Origin: Mytilus edulis
Lineage: Eukaryota; Mollusca; Bivalvia; Mytilida; Mytilidae
DNA length: 64,000 bases
Assembly: GCF_963676685.1 (NCBI RefSeq)
Contig: NC_092345.1
Location: 45,219,838-45,283,837, forward strand
Direction of reading: 5' to 3'
Under the pieces are notes generated by a model that saw only the letters and a program-made list of their open reading frames with translations, was not told the origin of the DNA and searched no databases. Of this stretch, positions 22,741 to 37,235 are shown one piece after another (the first letter of the stretch is position 1; each line of letters starts with the position of its first letter). Position numbers and translations under genes: made by a program.

Positions 22741-22802
22741 ACATAAAAGGAAAAATATGCTGAACCACTGTCATGTTTCAATAGAAAAAGCAAATTATTG
22801 AA

Positions 22803-22808
22803 AATAAA
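22803..22808 (+). terminator. Polyadenylation signal of the Cys-rich secreted gene
   Basis: AATAAA 63 nt beyond the stop codon, giving a short 3' UTR. Confidence 0.75.
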
Positions 22809-22829
22809 TATCAGCAATTACTCTTTAGT

Positions 22830-23130
22830 TATCCTTATCATATAGACGACTTTCGATTTCGTGCAATTTCCATTTAAATTTCCCATGTTTATGTTATAAC
22901 GTTACAGTTAAAGCCGATAGTTAAATGGCCTCGTTTACGTCAATTGACGCCGGGTCTACCGGTGTAATGAAACTATCTTTTGTTCGTTTATTTAAATTTG
23001 ATTTCACTTTCACTATACATAGGCTTTACTCTGTTTAAATTCGGAATTATGCCTAAAGAACAATCGAAATATTGCAGTAGATAGACGTTTGTTCGTTCGA
23101 ATCATCTAGTTTATGTTATATATACTTTCA
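22830..23130. other. Intergenic stretch, nothing recognised
   Basis: Contains no supported frame or repeat; it separates the secreted gene from the Penelope-like relic that follows. Confidence 0.5.
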
Positions 23131-23134
23131 ATAA

Positions 23135-23945
23135 ACAATCAGCATTCACATGGGAACCAACTGTGCCCCTCTTGTTTCTTTATTATTATGAGACTAATTT
23201 CATACAGACACATCTCATGTTAAACGCATCTATCACGTCGAACTAGAGATAAAGGATACAACAGATACAGTTAAATCTTCTTCATATCTTGATTAATATA
23301 GAGAAATTGACAATGAGGGTCGGTTGAAAACAAAACTTTACGACAAAAGAGATGATATAAACTTTCCAATTGTGACCTTTTCTTTTCTATGTAACAATAT
23401 TCCAGAGCCTGCACACATAGTATATATATTCTCTAGTTGATACGATATTTTTGGGCTTGTTTTCCTATCATAATGTCCTTGATAGAGGATTAATGCTCAC
23501 AAGGAAGCTTTCAAAATAATAGTTCCAAATGGTGATGTTGAAATCCTAAATTTTAAGGACACCACTACGGGTAGGTTGAGCTTGATGGAATATCAATTTT
23601 ACAGATGATAGCGAACATGTTCATAGTGTCGATACTATAACCCTATCCCCTTTTTCACAAATGTGGCCAGCAGAATTAAACTTATAACCGGGTTTTTACT
23701 AATTAAATATGAGCAACACGACGGATGCCATATGTGAAACAGCATCTCTTGACCCTATTGGGCCACTTGAGATCACCCCAGCTTTTGGTGAGCGTCGTGT
23801 TGCTAAATCTTTAATTTCCATGTTGTGTTTTGTACTATTGTTTGTCTCTCTTGTCTTGTTCTCTTTTAGCTCTGACATTGACAGTTTATTTTCGACTATA
23901 AGAACGAAAGTCTCTCTGGTATCTTTAATCTTTTTCTCATAGTTC
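23135..23945 (+). pseudogene. Penelope-like element, 3' part of ORF plus tail
   Basis: Begins in the reverse transcriptase B-motif region (ATGGGAACCAACTGTGCCCC), continues through GGTCGGTTGAAAACAAAACT and ends in the family tail (AACACGACGGATGCC ... TCTCTGGTATCTTTAATC). Multiple stops and deletions break the frame, including loss of the YLDD region between about 23,210 and 23,235. Confidence 0.8.
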
Positions 23946-24289
23946 CATTGATCAATGTTTTGACTCTTTTGTCGGCCTTTGACGTATTACAAGGATCATG
24001 TTTCGATTGGCCTTTAGCAGGACCATTAAGACACAAAATAAAAATACAACAATAGAGGGATAAACATCTTTGCTATACCCCCGCGAGAGCTGTTTCGTAT
24101 ATTTTTTGGAAAAATAATAATCATGTGATGTACAAATATTTCAAATTAAATAGAAGTTTTTTTTCGATAGCCCAAATTGTTCGAAAAACATTCAAACGTT
24201 TATCAAACACTGTGTTAAATTCACTGTCATGTATATATGCACTATAAGAAACATTCTACAACAATAACTTCTTATGAGGGCTTCTGCCT

Positions 24290-24450
24290 TTCAGATCTAT
24301 ACTAGTTGCTTATAACCCTTGTTTTTGCAGGGTTTGTGTTGGCCAGTGTTTTGTTTTCTGTGTTGTGTTTTACACAATTGTTGCCTTTTTGGTTAATTTT
24401 TCGTTTTTGCTATGGCATTGTCTCTATTTGTTTTTACCAGAGTTTGAATG
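24290..24450 (+). mobile_element. Penelope-like 3' tail fragment, highly diverged
   Basis: GTTTTCTGTGTTGTGTTTTA followed by a T-rich block resembling the tail of the family at 63,715-63,800. The 98-residue open frame that runs through it is not credible as a gene. Confidence 0.45.
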
Positions 24451-24929
24451 TGGATTTTAACGAAACAGCGTCCAAAAGCCGCAAAATATTTGTAAGCCGT
24501 TTGGTGGTAAAAAAACAGTATCAAGAAAAGTTGGTGGCGATGCAAAATGTCATCCAAAGTACTGTAGACAATGACAGATCTGCAGTCAGCCTGTCAAAAT
24601 GACAAAACTAGGACAAATATACTTTGATTCTTTACTTGTGAAGTGGGCATGAACATGTGAGAAGGTTAAACTATTTTTAGCACAATCTTCGACTGAACCC
24701 ACGACCTTCTAAGAGGCCATTAAGGTTATAAGATTGAATTGAATTTCGCAGTGAAATATAAATAAAATCGAGTTCAGACGAAATTATTGATGAAAAACAG
24801 ATGTCACTGAACGCAAATGATTCAATCTAAAACTAATATTTTACAAAGTTATATGCCTGACATAATTTAAACTATGTATTAAGGTTGAAGTTTAATGTAT
24901 GAGATAAATTTAATAGTTTTACTTATGAG

Positions 24930-25680
24930 CAATCAGATAAATCCCTGGGAGAGCTGTATGACATTTTGAATTTGAAACTAACAATATCAAAATGCTTGAT
25001 TTCTTTATTGACAACACATTTATTACGTTTCAAGAATTTGTTTTTCTCCATACATTGGCATTCTCATGGGAACCAACTGTGCCTCTCGTCTAGCCGACTT
25101 GTATCTTTATTCATATGAGGTTGACGTCAGGAAATTCATTGGAATGAAAGAATAGAATTTAGCAGTATCTTTTAACTTTAATTTCCCCTATAAAGATGAT
25201 ATTCTTACTAAATAATTCAAATTTGGTGAATATGTACACATTAATACCCTCGAGCCTGAGATAAAGGATACAACCGATACAGTTAAGTCTGTCTCATATC
25301 TTGCTTCCATATAGAAACTGACGATAAAGGTCGGTTGAAAACAAAACTTTACAACACAAAATGATGTAAGCTTCCAAATTGTGAACTTTTCATTTCTATG
25401 TATTAACATTTCAGCAGCTAACATGAACTAACATGAGCAACATGAAGGGTGCCACATATGGAGCAGGATCAGCTTACCCTTCCAGAGCACCTTCTATTAT
25501 CCCGCCTTTTTGATGGGGTTTCATGTTGCTAAGTCCACATTTTCTATGTTGTGTTGTTTGTACTGTTGTTTGCCTGTTAGTCTTTTTCTTTTAAGTCATT
25601 GTGTTGTCAGTTTATTATCGATTTATAAGTTTGAATATCACTTTTGTATCTTTCGACTATCTTTAATGTGGACTGCATAC
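24930..25680 (+). pseudogene. Penelope-like element, 3' part of ORF plus tail
   Basis: Matches the nearly intact copy from ATCAAAATGCTTGATTTCTT through ATGGGAACCAACTGTGCCTC, GGTCGGTTGAAAACAAAACT and the tail CCACATATGGAGCAGGATC. In-frame stops and indels are frequent. It follows the relic at 23,135-23,945 in the same orientation. Confidence 0.8.
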
Positions 25681-28198
25681 ATAATGCACATATTTTTCAC
25701 AAAGACATCCCTTTTTTGTTTTGAATCACAATAAAGGAAGTGGGGATCTCGTTGTAGCATGATAACCACGTGTGCATGAGGTCGTTAGTCAGATCCCCGA
25801 TCAGGTCAAACGAAATACTTGAAAATTTGGATTTGCTGCTTCTCTGTTCAGAATACAGCATTAAGGAGTAAAAGAAAGACTAGGTGGTTCGAAATTAAAA
25901 AAAAATGTGTACGGGAAGGGTGACAATTGACTATTATGTTAAAATTTGACTCAGACTTGATCAAACAAAGCTTATATCAAAACATGCGTTTAATTTGCCG
26001 CTTGTCATTTGTTCTGAAAGAAACTTGGGATTGCTAGTATATAGTTCGTTATAGTATTAATGTTCTAGATGGAAAAAAAAACAATACCGCCATGTTTTAA
26101 AATAAAACGAAAAGGTAAAACGCAATTAATGTCCAAATCATGAAAAAGAAAAAAAATAATTAGTGGATCTTCAGATTTATTTAAGCTATTAAGCTAGTAA
26201 GTCAAGACGGTTCAAAAATCAAGATATAAAGATTTTGAAATTAATATGTAATTTTGAATAAAAAGAAATAATCTAATTAAGGGATGTTCATATATCAAAA
26301 TCAATCTACAAATCATTTACTCAGAATTTTAGATGTAATTTTTTTTTATATAAATGATGACTCCCTCCCATCATTTGGATATTTGTTTATTCTATAAAAG
26401 AAGAAAACTTCCGAGGGTAAAAAGGATACATAAATTTGATTCTCTAACAATTCAAGGTCATCGAAATTGTCAGTCAGCTATTTTCAAGAACTGATTATTT
26501 GTTTCAATACACTTTATAAATCTTTTTGTGATAGAGCAGATGCGATTTTTTCAATTTAAATTTATTGTCTAAAAGAAATGCACAACGAAATAACTGTGTT
26601 CTTGTGTCATTTTCCTGTTTTTTTATTACTGTTTGGAAATCGGTATTCTTATTTTAAATTCGAATTTTAATTGATATCATAGTTAAGTCCTTCTTTCGTA
26701 TAGGTAATTAACTTCCATAATGATAATTTTTAGATCTGGCTTTTATTCGTGAAAAAGAGATGCGAATGAGTTCAAATGGGCAGTTTTTGATATTGTGTTT
26801 TGTAACCAAACTGTCATCTATTGATCGTATTTGGAATCTTCGCTTCTTTCTTTTTTGGTCCTGTTTGATATTTGGTAAATTGTATAAGCATTAGTAGATT
26901 TAAACGCAAAATTAAAATGCAAATATGATAATCCTCTCAACACTTGAATGAAACTGTATTCATGTATCCTTCATGATTGAATAATGAATATATAACTTAA
27001 TGGATTTTGGGGGGCTAAACTGACACTTTCCCCCTTTTCTAATCACTCTATGAAACCCAAAACGAGTGAATCTAATCAAAAGTATTAATATTCGTTCCCT
27101 TTTTAACACTATGAAAAAAGATCCAGCAGTTTGCATTTATAATTTCAAATATTGAACGATTATAGCCGGATGTTGCCGACATGTTTATCTTGTATTTCTT
27201 AACTACTTTACACTAGTTCACTGTATTGTATATGTTAAAGGGAAAAGGAAGATCCAAGGATTTCAACTATGAACTAAAATCAGATAAACGGCAGATCACA
27301 AATCTGCCAAACGAAAAGACAAAAAAAAAATACGAAACATTAAACTGAAAACTAAAAAGTGTGCACAACAAATCTTATCATAATCCGTTGAAGAGTTGTG
27401 TCCCCTTATAAACTACAATACCCCCTCCCCCCGCCCCCCCCCCTCCCCCCGCCGCCCACTTTTGTAACTGCGTGTTCTCTTCAGGTCATGTTGATCAACG
27501 AATTTCTCCAACTTTCAATCCTTTCCTCGTCTCCTCTGAGGGTGATTTTATCAAGTTTTGATATTACCTCCGTTTTATTTTATTTGCGAATCAGCATCGC
27601 AATCTCATTTAACTACTATTCTTAAATTACATTTATATGTAACAACAAAAAAACGCAAGTTAATATACATCTAATTTTTAAGTTGAACAGAGATTCTGTT
27701 TCTGCTGTTCCTCCAAAATAACTTTGGACATTTTTCTTTTTCATTCTAAACTTATTTCTCTGCTTAAAATTGGGAAAACGTCAACTATTTCTTTCGTTAA
27801 AAAGTTAAAAAAAAAAAATTAAAAACCAAGTGTTCTCTAATTGAAGGTCTTTCCACCAAAAACCAAGTATTTTAATATGAAAGTAGTTAAATAAGGTTTA
27901 AAATGTCATTTCAATCGTCATATGATAGCTTATGGTACGCTGATTCCAAAAATATGTCTAAAAAGGAACAAAAAGACAAACAGACAAACAATAGTACATA
28001 AGAAATAACATAGAAAACTAAAGACTGAATATTCCACATGTAATATATAAATTATGATATTTGTACGGTATCAACACACGTTATAATACAATTCTGCATA
28101 TATATACACGTCAAACACCCGAAGCAATGCATTTGGTTGTTAAATTTGATAGATACTTTTTATGGTTCTTTGTTAAATATTTGTTTTTTTTTAGATTT
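25681..28198. other. Gene-free stretch
   Basis: No coding frame with family support. It holds a C-rich tract (27,421-27,458) and, at 27,960-28,030, a reverse-strand fragment of the Penelope-like tail (GACAAACAGACAAACAATAG). Confidence 0.5.
27421..27458. repeat. C-rich low-complexity tract
   Basis: Almost pure C with scattered T and G over about 38 bases; G-rich on the opposite strand, with several G-runs that could form a quadruplex. Confidence 0.85.
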
Positions 28199-28490
28199 GT
28201 GACACAGTGATGACTGCTGTACTCATATTTTGACAATTTTACCTATTATGTCTGTTTTGTTCAAGCATTGTTAATATAATGGAATTTGATGCGACTGTCA
28301 TACAAGTGAGAGGTTTAGCGCTATAAAACCAGGTTCAATCCACCATTTTCTACATTTGAAAATCCCTGTACAAAGCCTGGAATATGACAGTTGTTGACCA
28401 TTCGTTTGATGTGTTTTATCATTTGATTTTGCCATTTTATTAGGAATTTTTCTCGGAGTTCAGTATTTTTGTGATTTTACTTCTTATGGG
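28199..28490 (+). repeat. Interspersed repeat R2
   Basis: Near-complete copy, from GATGACTGCTGTACTCATAT through TTTAGCGCTATAAAACCAGG to CTCGGAGTTCAGTATTTTTG. It forms the left edge of duplication copy B. Confidence 0.8.
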
Positions 28491-29479
28491 TCAATAAATT
28501 CATGAATTTTTATTTGTCTCATTTTCTTGAGCCAGATTTTTTTGTGTGAAATTTGTAAGTAATTTCTTAATTTTCTAAGCTTCAATGAGCAACTGCTGTA
28601 GCGTTTTCTATATGTAGTTTTCATATATTCTTTATGAACTAGTATCTGACGTTTTGTCAATGTATCATGTAAAGATGTGATCTGATGTAGATAATGTTTG
28701 AAATTTTAAGAGAGGAACAGAGTGCAATAACGTTATTGGAATTCTTGAGGAATTTTGCGTTGATTAAATGATTAAATAAATAATTCAGCTCCAAGTCATC
28801 ATAAAACGTTTAGCACTAACAAATATTGATGTCGCATATTTTTTTAAATACAAATTGAATTCAAGACGGATGATATTAGCAGGATTAATTGGTGCGTTTC
28901 TGACACTGAAATTAAAACTTTATCTCAATTAAATCGATTTGCTGAGCTTTTTTTTCTTCTTTTCCCTTAGACCCTATAAGGCCTTGCATCCTAACAATCA
29001 ATGTATAAGCAAAAATAAACCCTTTTTACGTATTTACACGAAAATTAAAACAGTTATAGAAAAAAAAATACTTATATTTAGTTGCTGAAAAAGAGTGACA
29101 TTTAAACATCATTTGTTAAGAAAGTGTAATATTATCAAACTTGAATAAACAAATATGTCATGCACATGTGGCGCAAGCCAACTAAATACAAATATATTAA
29201 TAAATTTATGTAGTTAGGTTCCATTGTCCTTAGTCAGACAAGGTCATGCGTCTCCAAACTGGTTATGACGTCTATACACTAAACTCAAGGGTTGCGTATT
29301 GATTGATAGTTGTATGAGGGTGAACATTATTTATTGATTAGTTGTAATTGGCTTTGAACTAGCTTTGTGTCTATGAGTTTTTTTTTTATTCTAATAGTTG
29401 TCGTTGTGCTTCGCACCAAACTTTTGAGACTAAAGTGAAACCAACTGTATTTAATTTTTACAGTTTGTTCTTTTGTTGT

Positions 29480-29785
29480 CCTAATCAACTATTATCCAAA
29501 GTTAGGAGAGGGTTGAGCGCTCAAAAACATGCTACCCCCATTCTGTATGTGATTGTCAGGAAACTGTCGTTCAGGATTTTTTATGGGTTCATGTCTGTCA
29601 TAATTATTTTTCGAAAATTATTTTGTGATAAACAATGCCGTTAGTTTCGAACTTTGTGCGATGAGGTTTTCCCCTTTTCTTGGAGGACGTGGTTGCCTAT
29701 AATTATTAAAATCCATTTCATTTGAACTCAATTAGGTAGTTATCTTATTGGCAATCATATCACATTTCTGATTTTCATCTAGAAG
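29480..29785 (+). repeat. Interspersed repeat R1, diverged copy
   Basis: Partner of 6,430-6,710 in copy A. Ends with ATTGGCAATCATATCACATT. Confidence 0.65.
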
Positions 29786-29904
29786 TTTTGAAATTAAAGT
29801 AATAATGATTTATTCTCAAATATTTTTTTTTAAATATCGTTATTTGTTCATACAGTTTTTACAATTGTATTAGACGTTTTGACAGAATGAGTCCAACTTT
29901 GTAT

Positions 29905-30090
29905 CATAAAAGTAAAATAACAAAAATACCGAACTCCAAGTTAAATTGAAATCGGAAAGTCCCTCATTAAATGACAAAATCAAAAGCTTTTTTAACACAT
30001 CAAACGAATGGAAAACAACAAACATATTCCTGACCCGGTACAGGTATATCATAATGTAGAAAATGGGAAATTACACCTGGTCTTTAAGCT
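29905..30090 (-). repeat. Interspersed repeat R2 (reverse)
   Basis: Reads as R2 on the - strand: CATTTTCTACATTATG, then CATTCGTTTGATGTG and TTGGAGTTCGGTATTTTTG. It is part of the sequence present in copy B but not copy A. Confidence 0.75.
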
Positions 30091-30239
30091 GGCTTGTCTT
30101 TTTGTTGTTGGGATATATAAGTACCAAGCCATTTCCAATCTGTTCTTTAGTTCGATGTTTTTCTAATTGTATCCATCTGATGAGTTAAGTCTTTTTCAAC
30201 TGATTTTTATAGTTAGCTCTTATGTTGTTGAACTGTTAC

Positions 30240-30590
30240 ACCACTGTCCAGGGTTATGGGAGGGTTGGGATCCCGCTAACATGTTTAACACCGCCACATT
30301 CTGTATGTATGTGCCTGTCCCAAGTCAGGAGGTTGTAAATCAGTGGTTTTCGTTTGTTGATGTGTGTTATATTTGTTTTTCGTTCATTTTTTGTACATAA
30401 ATTGGGCTGTTAGTTTTCTCGATTGAATCATTTTACATTTATCATTTCGTGAACTTTTATAGCTGACTATGCGGTATTGGCTATGATCATTGTTTAAGGT
30501 CGTATGGTGACCTTTGGCTGTTAATATCTGGGTCATTTGGTCTCTTGTGGAGAGTTGTCTCATTGGCAATCATACCATATCTTTTTTTTA
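30240..30590 (+). repeat. Interspersed repeat R1, well-preserved copy
   Basis: Shows the full order of family landmarks: TGCCTGTCCCAAGTCAGGAG, TAGCTGACTATGCGGTATTG, a GTATGGTGACC block and the end GAGAGTTGTCTCATTGGCAA, with a T-rich tail. Confidence 0.85.
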
Positions 30591-33500
30591 TATATATTAA
30601 GCCCTTATTTGTATGACAGTCGCATTAAAAATGAATGACCTTTTCAATAAATTGTAGTTCATAACAATACAGGAATTACTCATCTATTACAGGGGAATGA
30701 TGTGTGCCTATAGGAATATCTACAAACTGTCAATAAACTTTATTGCTCGAACGTACATAAATGGTTGCAAATAAAATTCAAGTTACTACATTTAGACTAC
30801 TAACCTGTTTCATTAAAGAAAAACACTTTGAATGAATGGCAACAGATTTAATCAACAATCTGGGATTATATATCTGCAATGTCTTGTTTGATAACTTAAA
30901 ATATTGAGCAATTTTTGAGAAAAAATATTCATAATGTTTTGTTATTTTATACCCAATAATTAGGTTACACTTGTTATCTTAGTACTAGCTTATACAAGGA
31001 CGAAGGTATACTTTATATTATTATATCAAACGAAAGTCAACGTGGTAGGGAAAATGAAGAAACAAAGGAGACAAGTAGAAACCACTAGTCTGGGAATGAC
31101 AAACTACATACACATCACAAGAATAAAGCAAAACACTGTTCACAAAACACTTCAATGAAAGTTAGATTACATACAACGAACCCATCAACAAAACGTTAAT
31201 GGCCTTAGATGCGCAATGAGAAAACTGACAATTAATTAGTTGTAATTTAAGCTATTGTCATTGGCAAGGCTACTCGGTCCAAAAATCAAAGATCACACAT
31301 GTTGAGATCAAGATGTAATTGTCAAAGTTGATATTTTTTTGGGAGGCAGGGTGCCGAGCCACCTAATGGAGCTATACGGTAATTGCATAGACTTTTAATC
31401 TGTCAAACTCTTAATAGTGTATGGCCCCCTTTTTCATAATTCTAGGTCTGCATCTTAATGTCAAAAAGGATTTGAAATTAATTTAATCTTAGTAGAAAAA
31501 ACTTCCTTGCTTTGTCCATCATCAGGAATTGTTTTCATGTCGGGCATTCTGACGTCATCTGATGTAATCTATCAACTGCAGGCTGTTCGTTGTACATGAT
31601 AGAAGTAACATATACTTGATTGTTCAACAACTATTGAGTCATATTTTGCGCCTTTAAATAGTGTAGCTGTAAATGTATAAATTCCAGTATAAAGTGTAAA
31701 GTATAAAGGAACTGCTTACTGATACAAATCTCTTACCTTCAGATATATTTTTGCCTTGCTTTAACAGCTTAATCATACATAGTAACTACTTACTTATTCA
31801 TCCGAAGCACATGGGTTAACTTACAATTTGCGTCGAGTAGTCTATAGAAATATTTTTTTTATTGCATTTTTTTTTGTGTGTGTGTTTTGTTTTCATTGAG
31901 TTCCTATTGTACTGCTTTACTAATGTTTTACTACATATAAAACAAATTCTTAATAAAAAAAAAATACAATGAAAAATGTTAATAACAAGTATACTGTAAT
32001 AAAAATAAGACCACGTTGAGACTGGTAAGCAAAACATGTGCACTTTTGAAATATCAAAATTTAAAGTTTAACCCTTTTGCTGCCCATAATTGTTTAATGA
32101 TTTCATATCGTGTGCCAGAAAATATGAAAGCTCGACGTCTGTGACGGCTTATACTTAACAATGACGCCATAAAGGGTAGGAATACGATCAAGGGTGTGAT
32201 AAAGGATAGACATTTGATAAAGGGGTGTGATAAAGAGTCTGCAACAAAGGTGAGCGATACGGATTTAACAGCAGGCTATTTGTCAAATATTCAAAACTAC
32301 TGTATTTACTACTAAATGAATATGAGGAATATAAATATAATTTGCAATACTGATAAAAAGATTAATATCTCAACAGGAATATGTTCAGAAATTTTAATAA
32401 TATAAGCATGGTTAATCAAATGTGTCAAACATTTGTTGGACATCAAAGGAATCAAACGTTTCTTATAATGTACAGTTATAAATATAATGTTAAGTTTATT
32501 CGTTTAGGAGGATTATCGATAAAGCAATAAACCAGAATGATCAAGTATATTCATGGTGTTTCAATCACAATAAAACAACTTAGCACAGTTTCATTCTACT
32601 TCAACGATAAATATACAGACTTTCTTATGATAGAGGTCATTTGAGTGTTCCTATGAAGCATGGTTGTGAACGAAAGTCAGTGGGTCACTTTTAATTAATT
32701 CATAAAATGATTTTTTTCAAAATCCCATTTCAACCCGTATTTAATGTATCAAGTAAACTATTTTAATCGAGAAGTTACAAATTTAAGATCCAACCATGAA
32801 AAAAAATAATCATTGTAGTTCCAAATTGAATCTCGAACTTGGGTAATTTTCATACAGAATAATCTTTCTAGATTTTGTTTTATTCTATTTTCCATAGAGT
32901 GCAAATTTTCTATAAGGCAACTTATTTTTTATGTCAGTTTTATAAGATGCACTAATATATAAACAAACAAAAATGCCTGTATCAAGGTTTGATTTTGGAA
33001 TTTGATAAGGGACCTTCTGTTTTGAAATAATCTCGGAGTTCGGTATTTTTGTTACTTTACTATTCTGTATTTTGTATTAAAAAGGTGATTAATCCTCATA
33101 AAATAAAATTCATTCCTTCTATCAAAATTAAGATACATTCTACTAGTAAGAAATATAACTGGAAATAAAACTAGATGCACGTTTACCCTTGAAAAAGAAA
33201 CATCAGTCAAGCTAGAATAAAAACAAAATTAAAAGGCCAAATAAAGTACGAAGTTATAAGCATTGAGGAAGCAACATACCGAAAAGTCAAATGCAGCTAA
33301 AGCAATCTATTTCTATGACCATAGCAATGATAATTCATGCCAACACTGAAGTGCTGACTTCTGGCCTGTATAAAGTTTATTGCAGTTTTGTCAGCGTCTA
33401 GTAATGCTATCTCTTTATTTTTTTCAAGCAATTCATTCTTAAAGTAACCATATTGTATCCTTAAATGTCCCTTTGGTGTCTTTTATCTTTCTTTAAGTTA

Positions 33501-35773
33501 TGAATTGATTACAGATGATTAAAGCACTGATTTTACAAAAAATATGTCTGCCCTTTAGTTTTTTCAGAATTTTATTCGAAAAAAAATATATCATATTAAT
33601 CCTTAATTAATCGTAGCTTACACATGAATTAAATCATAATGTTTTCCAAAGTAGCTCTAAAGTAAAAGGGAAATAATCAAACCTTGTATTTTTATAAATC
33701 AACATTTATAACTTTTAATTGTGTACTAAGCTGTGTAAAAATATCTGATAAATAATGAAACTAAAAGATTACTTAATTTGGTCATTTGAAATCGGCCTTA
33801 GTTGCCTCATAATTTATTTTTATCTTAAAAGTAAGAAATTTTAATTAATTCAGATTTGCAGTAAAGATGAAACACCCCAATTAAACGTACATCCTTTTAT
33901 TTTAAATGTTTCTTAACCAAAACAGTTGACTATCATACTGGTATGGTATCAATATTTTAACTAAATAATGAAGACTACTCTGGAAGCAACTTTTCTGCAA
34001 ATATAACTGATGCAGTAAGGAAATATTCAAACAATAATCTTTCAAAAAAGCGAAACCAAATCAAATTTTGTTGTTGTTTTTTTTTTTTTATTTCAACCAT
34101 GGCATTGTTAGTTTATTTCAGCTAAATGAGTTTGTATGTCCCTTTGGATTTTCTCGTGTCTCATTTAATTATCATATTCTAATGTTCTCTTTCTATAAGT
34201 TGTAGAATTCTACGGTTTTCATGTTCAAGATGTTCAAAATGAGAGTATCAAATCGAACGACTTCTTTCTCACAATCTTTTTTCTTGATCGATTATATGTT
34301 TTCTTGATCATTATTGCACTGGTAATTTTAACCTTCGCTTGTAAAGTGTAGAACAACATTTTTCCATCTATATATAGATGTCTTACATTTATGTCTGCAA
34401 AGTAAAGTTGTACCTAACAATTTTAAAACGATTTTTAGTGACATTTAAAAACTTTTGTTCAGATTTTTTTCAGCATGGTTAGTCAATTATGTCAAACACT
34501 TGTTACACATTAAATAAAAATGCAGTTTCTCAACATTAACTCGTTTTAAGATAATGTTATGTCTAATTTCATAGCAAGGGTATCAATTATACAATTAACC
34601 GAATTCATATGTATGGTCATAAAGAACAAGCTGAATTTATTTGTACTTTCGTATTTTAAAAAAAACCAGAAGATAAGCCCACAAAGCCTTTTTTCCTTCT
34701 TATTCCCAAAGTAAAATAAATGATGTGTACATTTCCCGTCAAATGATAAAAAAAATCGTGAAGGCCAAACGATAACTTAGCTTCGTGTCTTTTTTCATTT
34801 TCTTTTCTTATTATTTTTCTTGTTATTTTTGTTACGTATATTTGATCCCAAATAAATTTCAAAAAATAAAATAGATTTGATTTTATTTAAAGACACGTAC
34901 AAGAATATTTAATGGGGATTCCGTTTAATATCGTGTTTTTTTATGTATTTTCTTACCATGACAAGAAAATTATAATCGGATCGTGTTTGTTATGGTGCTA
35001 TTATTTGTATTTTCTAACCATGTTGGTTTTCTTCTAAATTAAAACTATGTATAAACAAATAAAATCATGTGCTTTATACTTAAAACCATTTAAATGAAGT
35101 AACTAATTTTTACAAGTTGTTCGAAGTCACAGTCCATTGCAGATAGTCTACATTTTAAAAAAGGACTTAAATTTGAATAACAAAGGCGTCCAATGTTTCA
35201 GTTTAACGACATCACGGGACATAAGTCTAATGAAAGATATATCATATTTTAGGTTGAACAAAGGGCCACATATGGGAGTGTCATGACGTCACAAGACAGA
35301 GTTTAGCATGACGTAGATTTGAGGAGGATACAGTTTTGATGTCATAGATTTTAATCTTACAAGTATATCACGTAAAAGAATGACACATTTATTGGGAAAA
35401 CATAATAAAACAACCAAAGCGACCTAAAATATAATAATCAACTGAAGGTAGTTAAATGTGTATCAGTTCAAAGTAGACTCACATCTGATGCAAGATTCAA
35501 CTGCTAGTATTTAATAGTGGAAAAAGTGACCATTAAATCATTAAATATTGATTTATTTTAGTTTTTTAATCACAGATTAAGGTTATGATCCTTTCCCGTA
35601 TTGAACGTCGGATCATATAAGGTTTTTACTATCACGTGTATCACGTGTTACCACAGGAAGTTCTGTTGAGACCATCTCATGTCTACAATGAGTGGCTGGT
35701 TCTAAATTGGTACTAGTTATAAAATTAATGTTTAACGATCTACACATTGTTAATCTTTTTTCCCCTGGCAACC

Positions 35774-35792
35774 GGGGGGGGGGGGGGGGGGG
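35774..35792 (+). repeat. G19 homopolymer
   Basis: Nineteen consecutive G in duplication copy B where copy A has ordinary sequence. Length may be unreliable in assembly. Confidence 0.85.
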
Positions 35793-36814
35793 CTATCATG
35801 TCAGATCTCCTCATTCGACATGTTCGAAGTGAACACTGGTCGCTATTTCAAAATATATTGTTTGTTTGTTATACTTTACCTTAAACTTGATTTTTCATTT
35901 AATACGTTTTTTTCTCATTTATATGATAAACCAATATAAATAATAAAGACTAGGTAGCAAATTTAAACAGCTTATGACTCGGGATAAATTGTTTAAAGAT
36001 ATAACCGATGTCTAAGGAAAATAATTAAAACAGTTTCTATTTTTTCCAAAATCGAAACCAATACATCATTCTGACGCTCTTTTTAGATACAATAACTGGT
36101 TCCTCGAAATCATTATTCTTGAGCGGTTATATTTTTCCCGATGTTGTGAATCTGATTGTGATTTCATTTTTGGTCAAAAATATAACTGTTAACAAATCTT
36201 TGAAGTTTTGAAAATCTAAGACATTTTTACAGATTACCGTAGCTTATTTGGCTAAACCTTTGGGAGTTTTTGGTCCTTAACTTCGTTCTTTATTTGGCCG
36301 TTTTAACTTCTTTCGATTCGAGCGTCACTAATGAGTCATTTGCAGACAAAACGTGAGTCTGGCGAAATACAACTTACAATCCTGGTATTTATGATGAGTT
36401 TATTGGACCTTCAAAAATACACTAGAAAAAAGTGTTCATAGAAGAACATTTTATTACATTCATATCTGCAATGTTAAGTTGTACCTAATAACTGAGAAAC
36501 GAATGCTGACGAAAATCGATATTTTTATACTTATGTTCAGGAACTTTAATATGCATCATTGTTAATTTAAAATCATGTCAAACACTTGTTACAGAAAATA
36601 AAATAAAAACAAGTTTCTGAACATTATCACGTATCAAAATAATGATGTTTATTTTTAATAGCAAGGTTATATAGATTAAACAATTAACTGAAATGCAGAA
36701 TTAAATCGACTTACAATAATTTTCCTTTGTAACTATCAGAAGGTTTTATTTGTATTGTAGTCCTGTAATATTATGTTGTCATTTCAATGTTATATTTAAC
36801 TTTGCCATTAAAGT

Positions 36815-37235
36815 GCGAGGTTTGGCATGCCACAAAACCAGGTTCAACCCACCACTTTTATTCCCCTTTAAAAGTGTCCTGTACCAAGTCAGGAAGATGG
36901 CCATTGTTATATTATTGTCCGTTTCTGTGTGTGTTGCATTTTAACGTTGAGTCGTTTGTGTTTTCTCTTATTTTTGAGATATTGAGATCAGACGTGGCAC
37001 GGTACTTGTCTATCCCAAATTCATGTATTTGGTTTTCTTGTTATATTTGTTATTCTCGTGGTGTTTTGTCTGATGCTTGGTACGTTTCTGTGTGTGTTAC
37101 GTTTCGGTGTTATGTCGTTGTTCTCCTCTTATATTTAATGCGTTTCCCTCGGTTTTAGTTTGTTACCCCGATTTTGTTTTTTGTCCCTGGATTTATGAGT
37201 TTTGAACAGCGGTATACTACTGTTGCCTTTATTTA
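36815..37235 (+). repeat. Interspersed repeat R4
   Basis: Longest R4 copy, ending AACAGCGGTATACTACTGTT. It is absent from the matching place in copy A (13,610-13,650), so it inserted after the duplication. A 123-residue frame inside is an accident of this T-rich repeat. Confidence 0.8.

Noticed and set aside
24306..24602. 98-residue frame with a hydrophobic N-terminus
   Set aside because: Its first half is a diverged Penelope-like tail and no homologous frame exists in other copies.
36787..37158. 123-residue frame
   Set aside because: Lies entirely in repeat R4; the R4 copy at 625-912 does not keep it.
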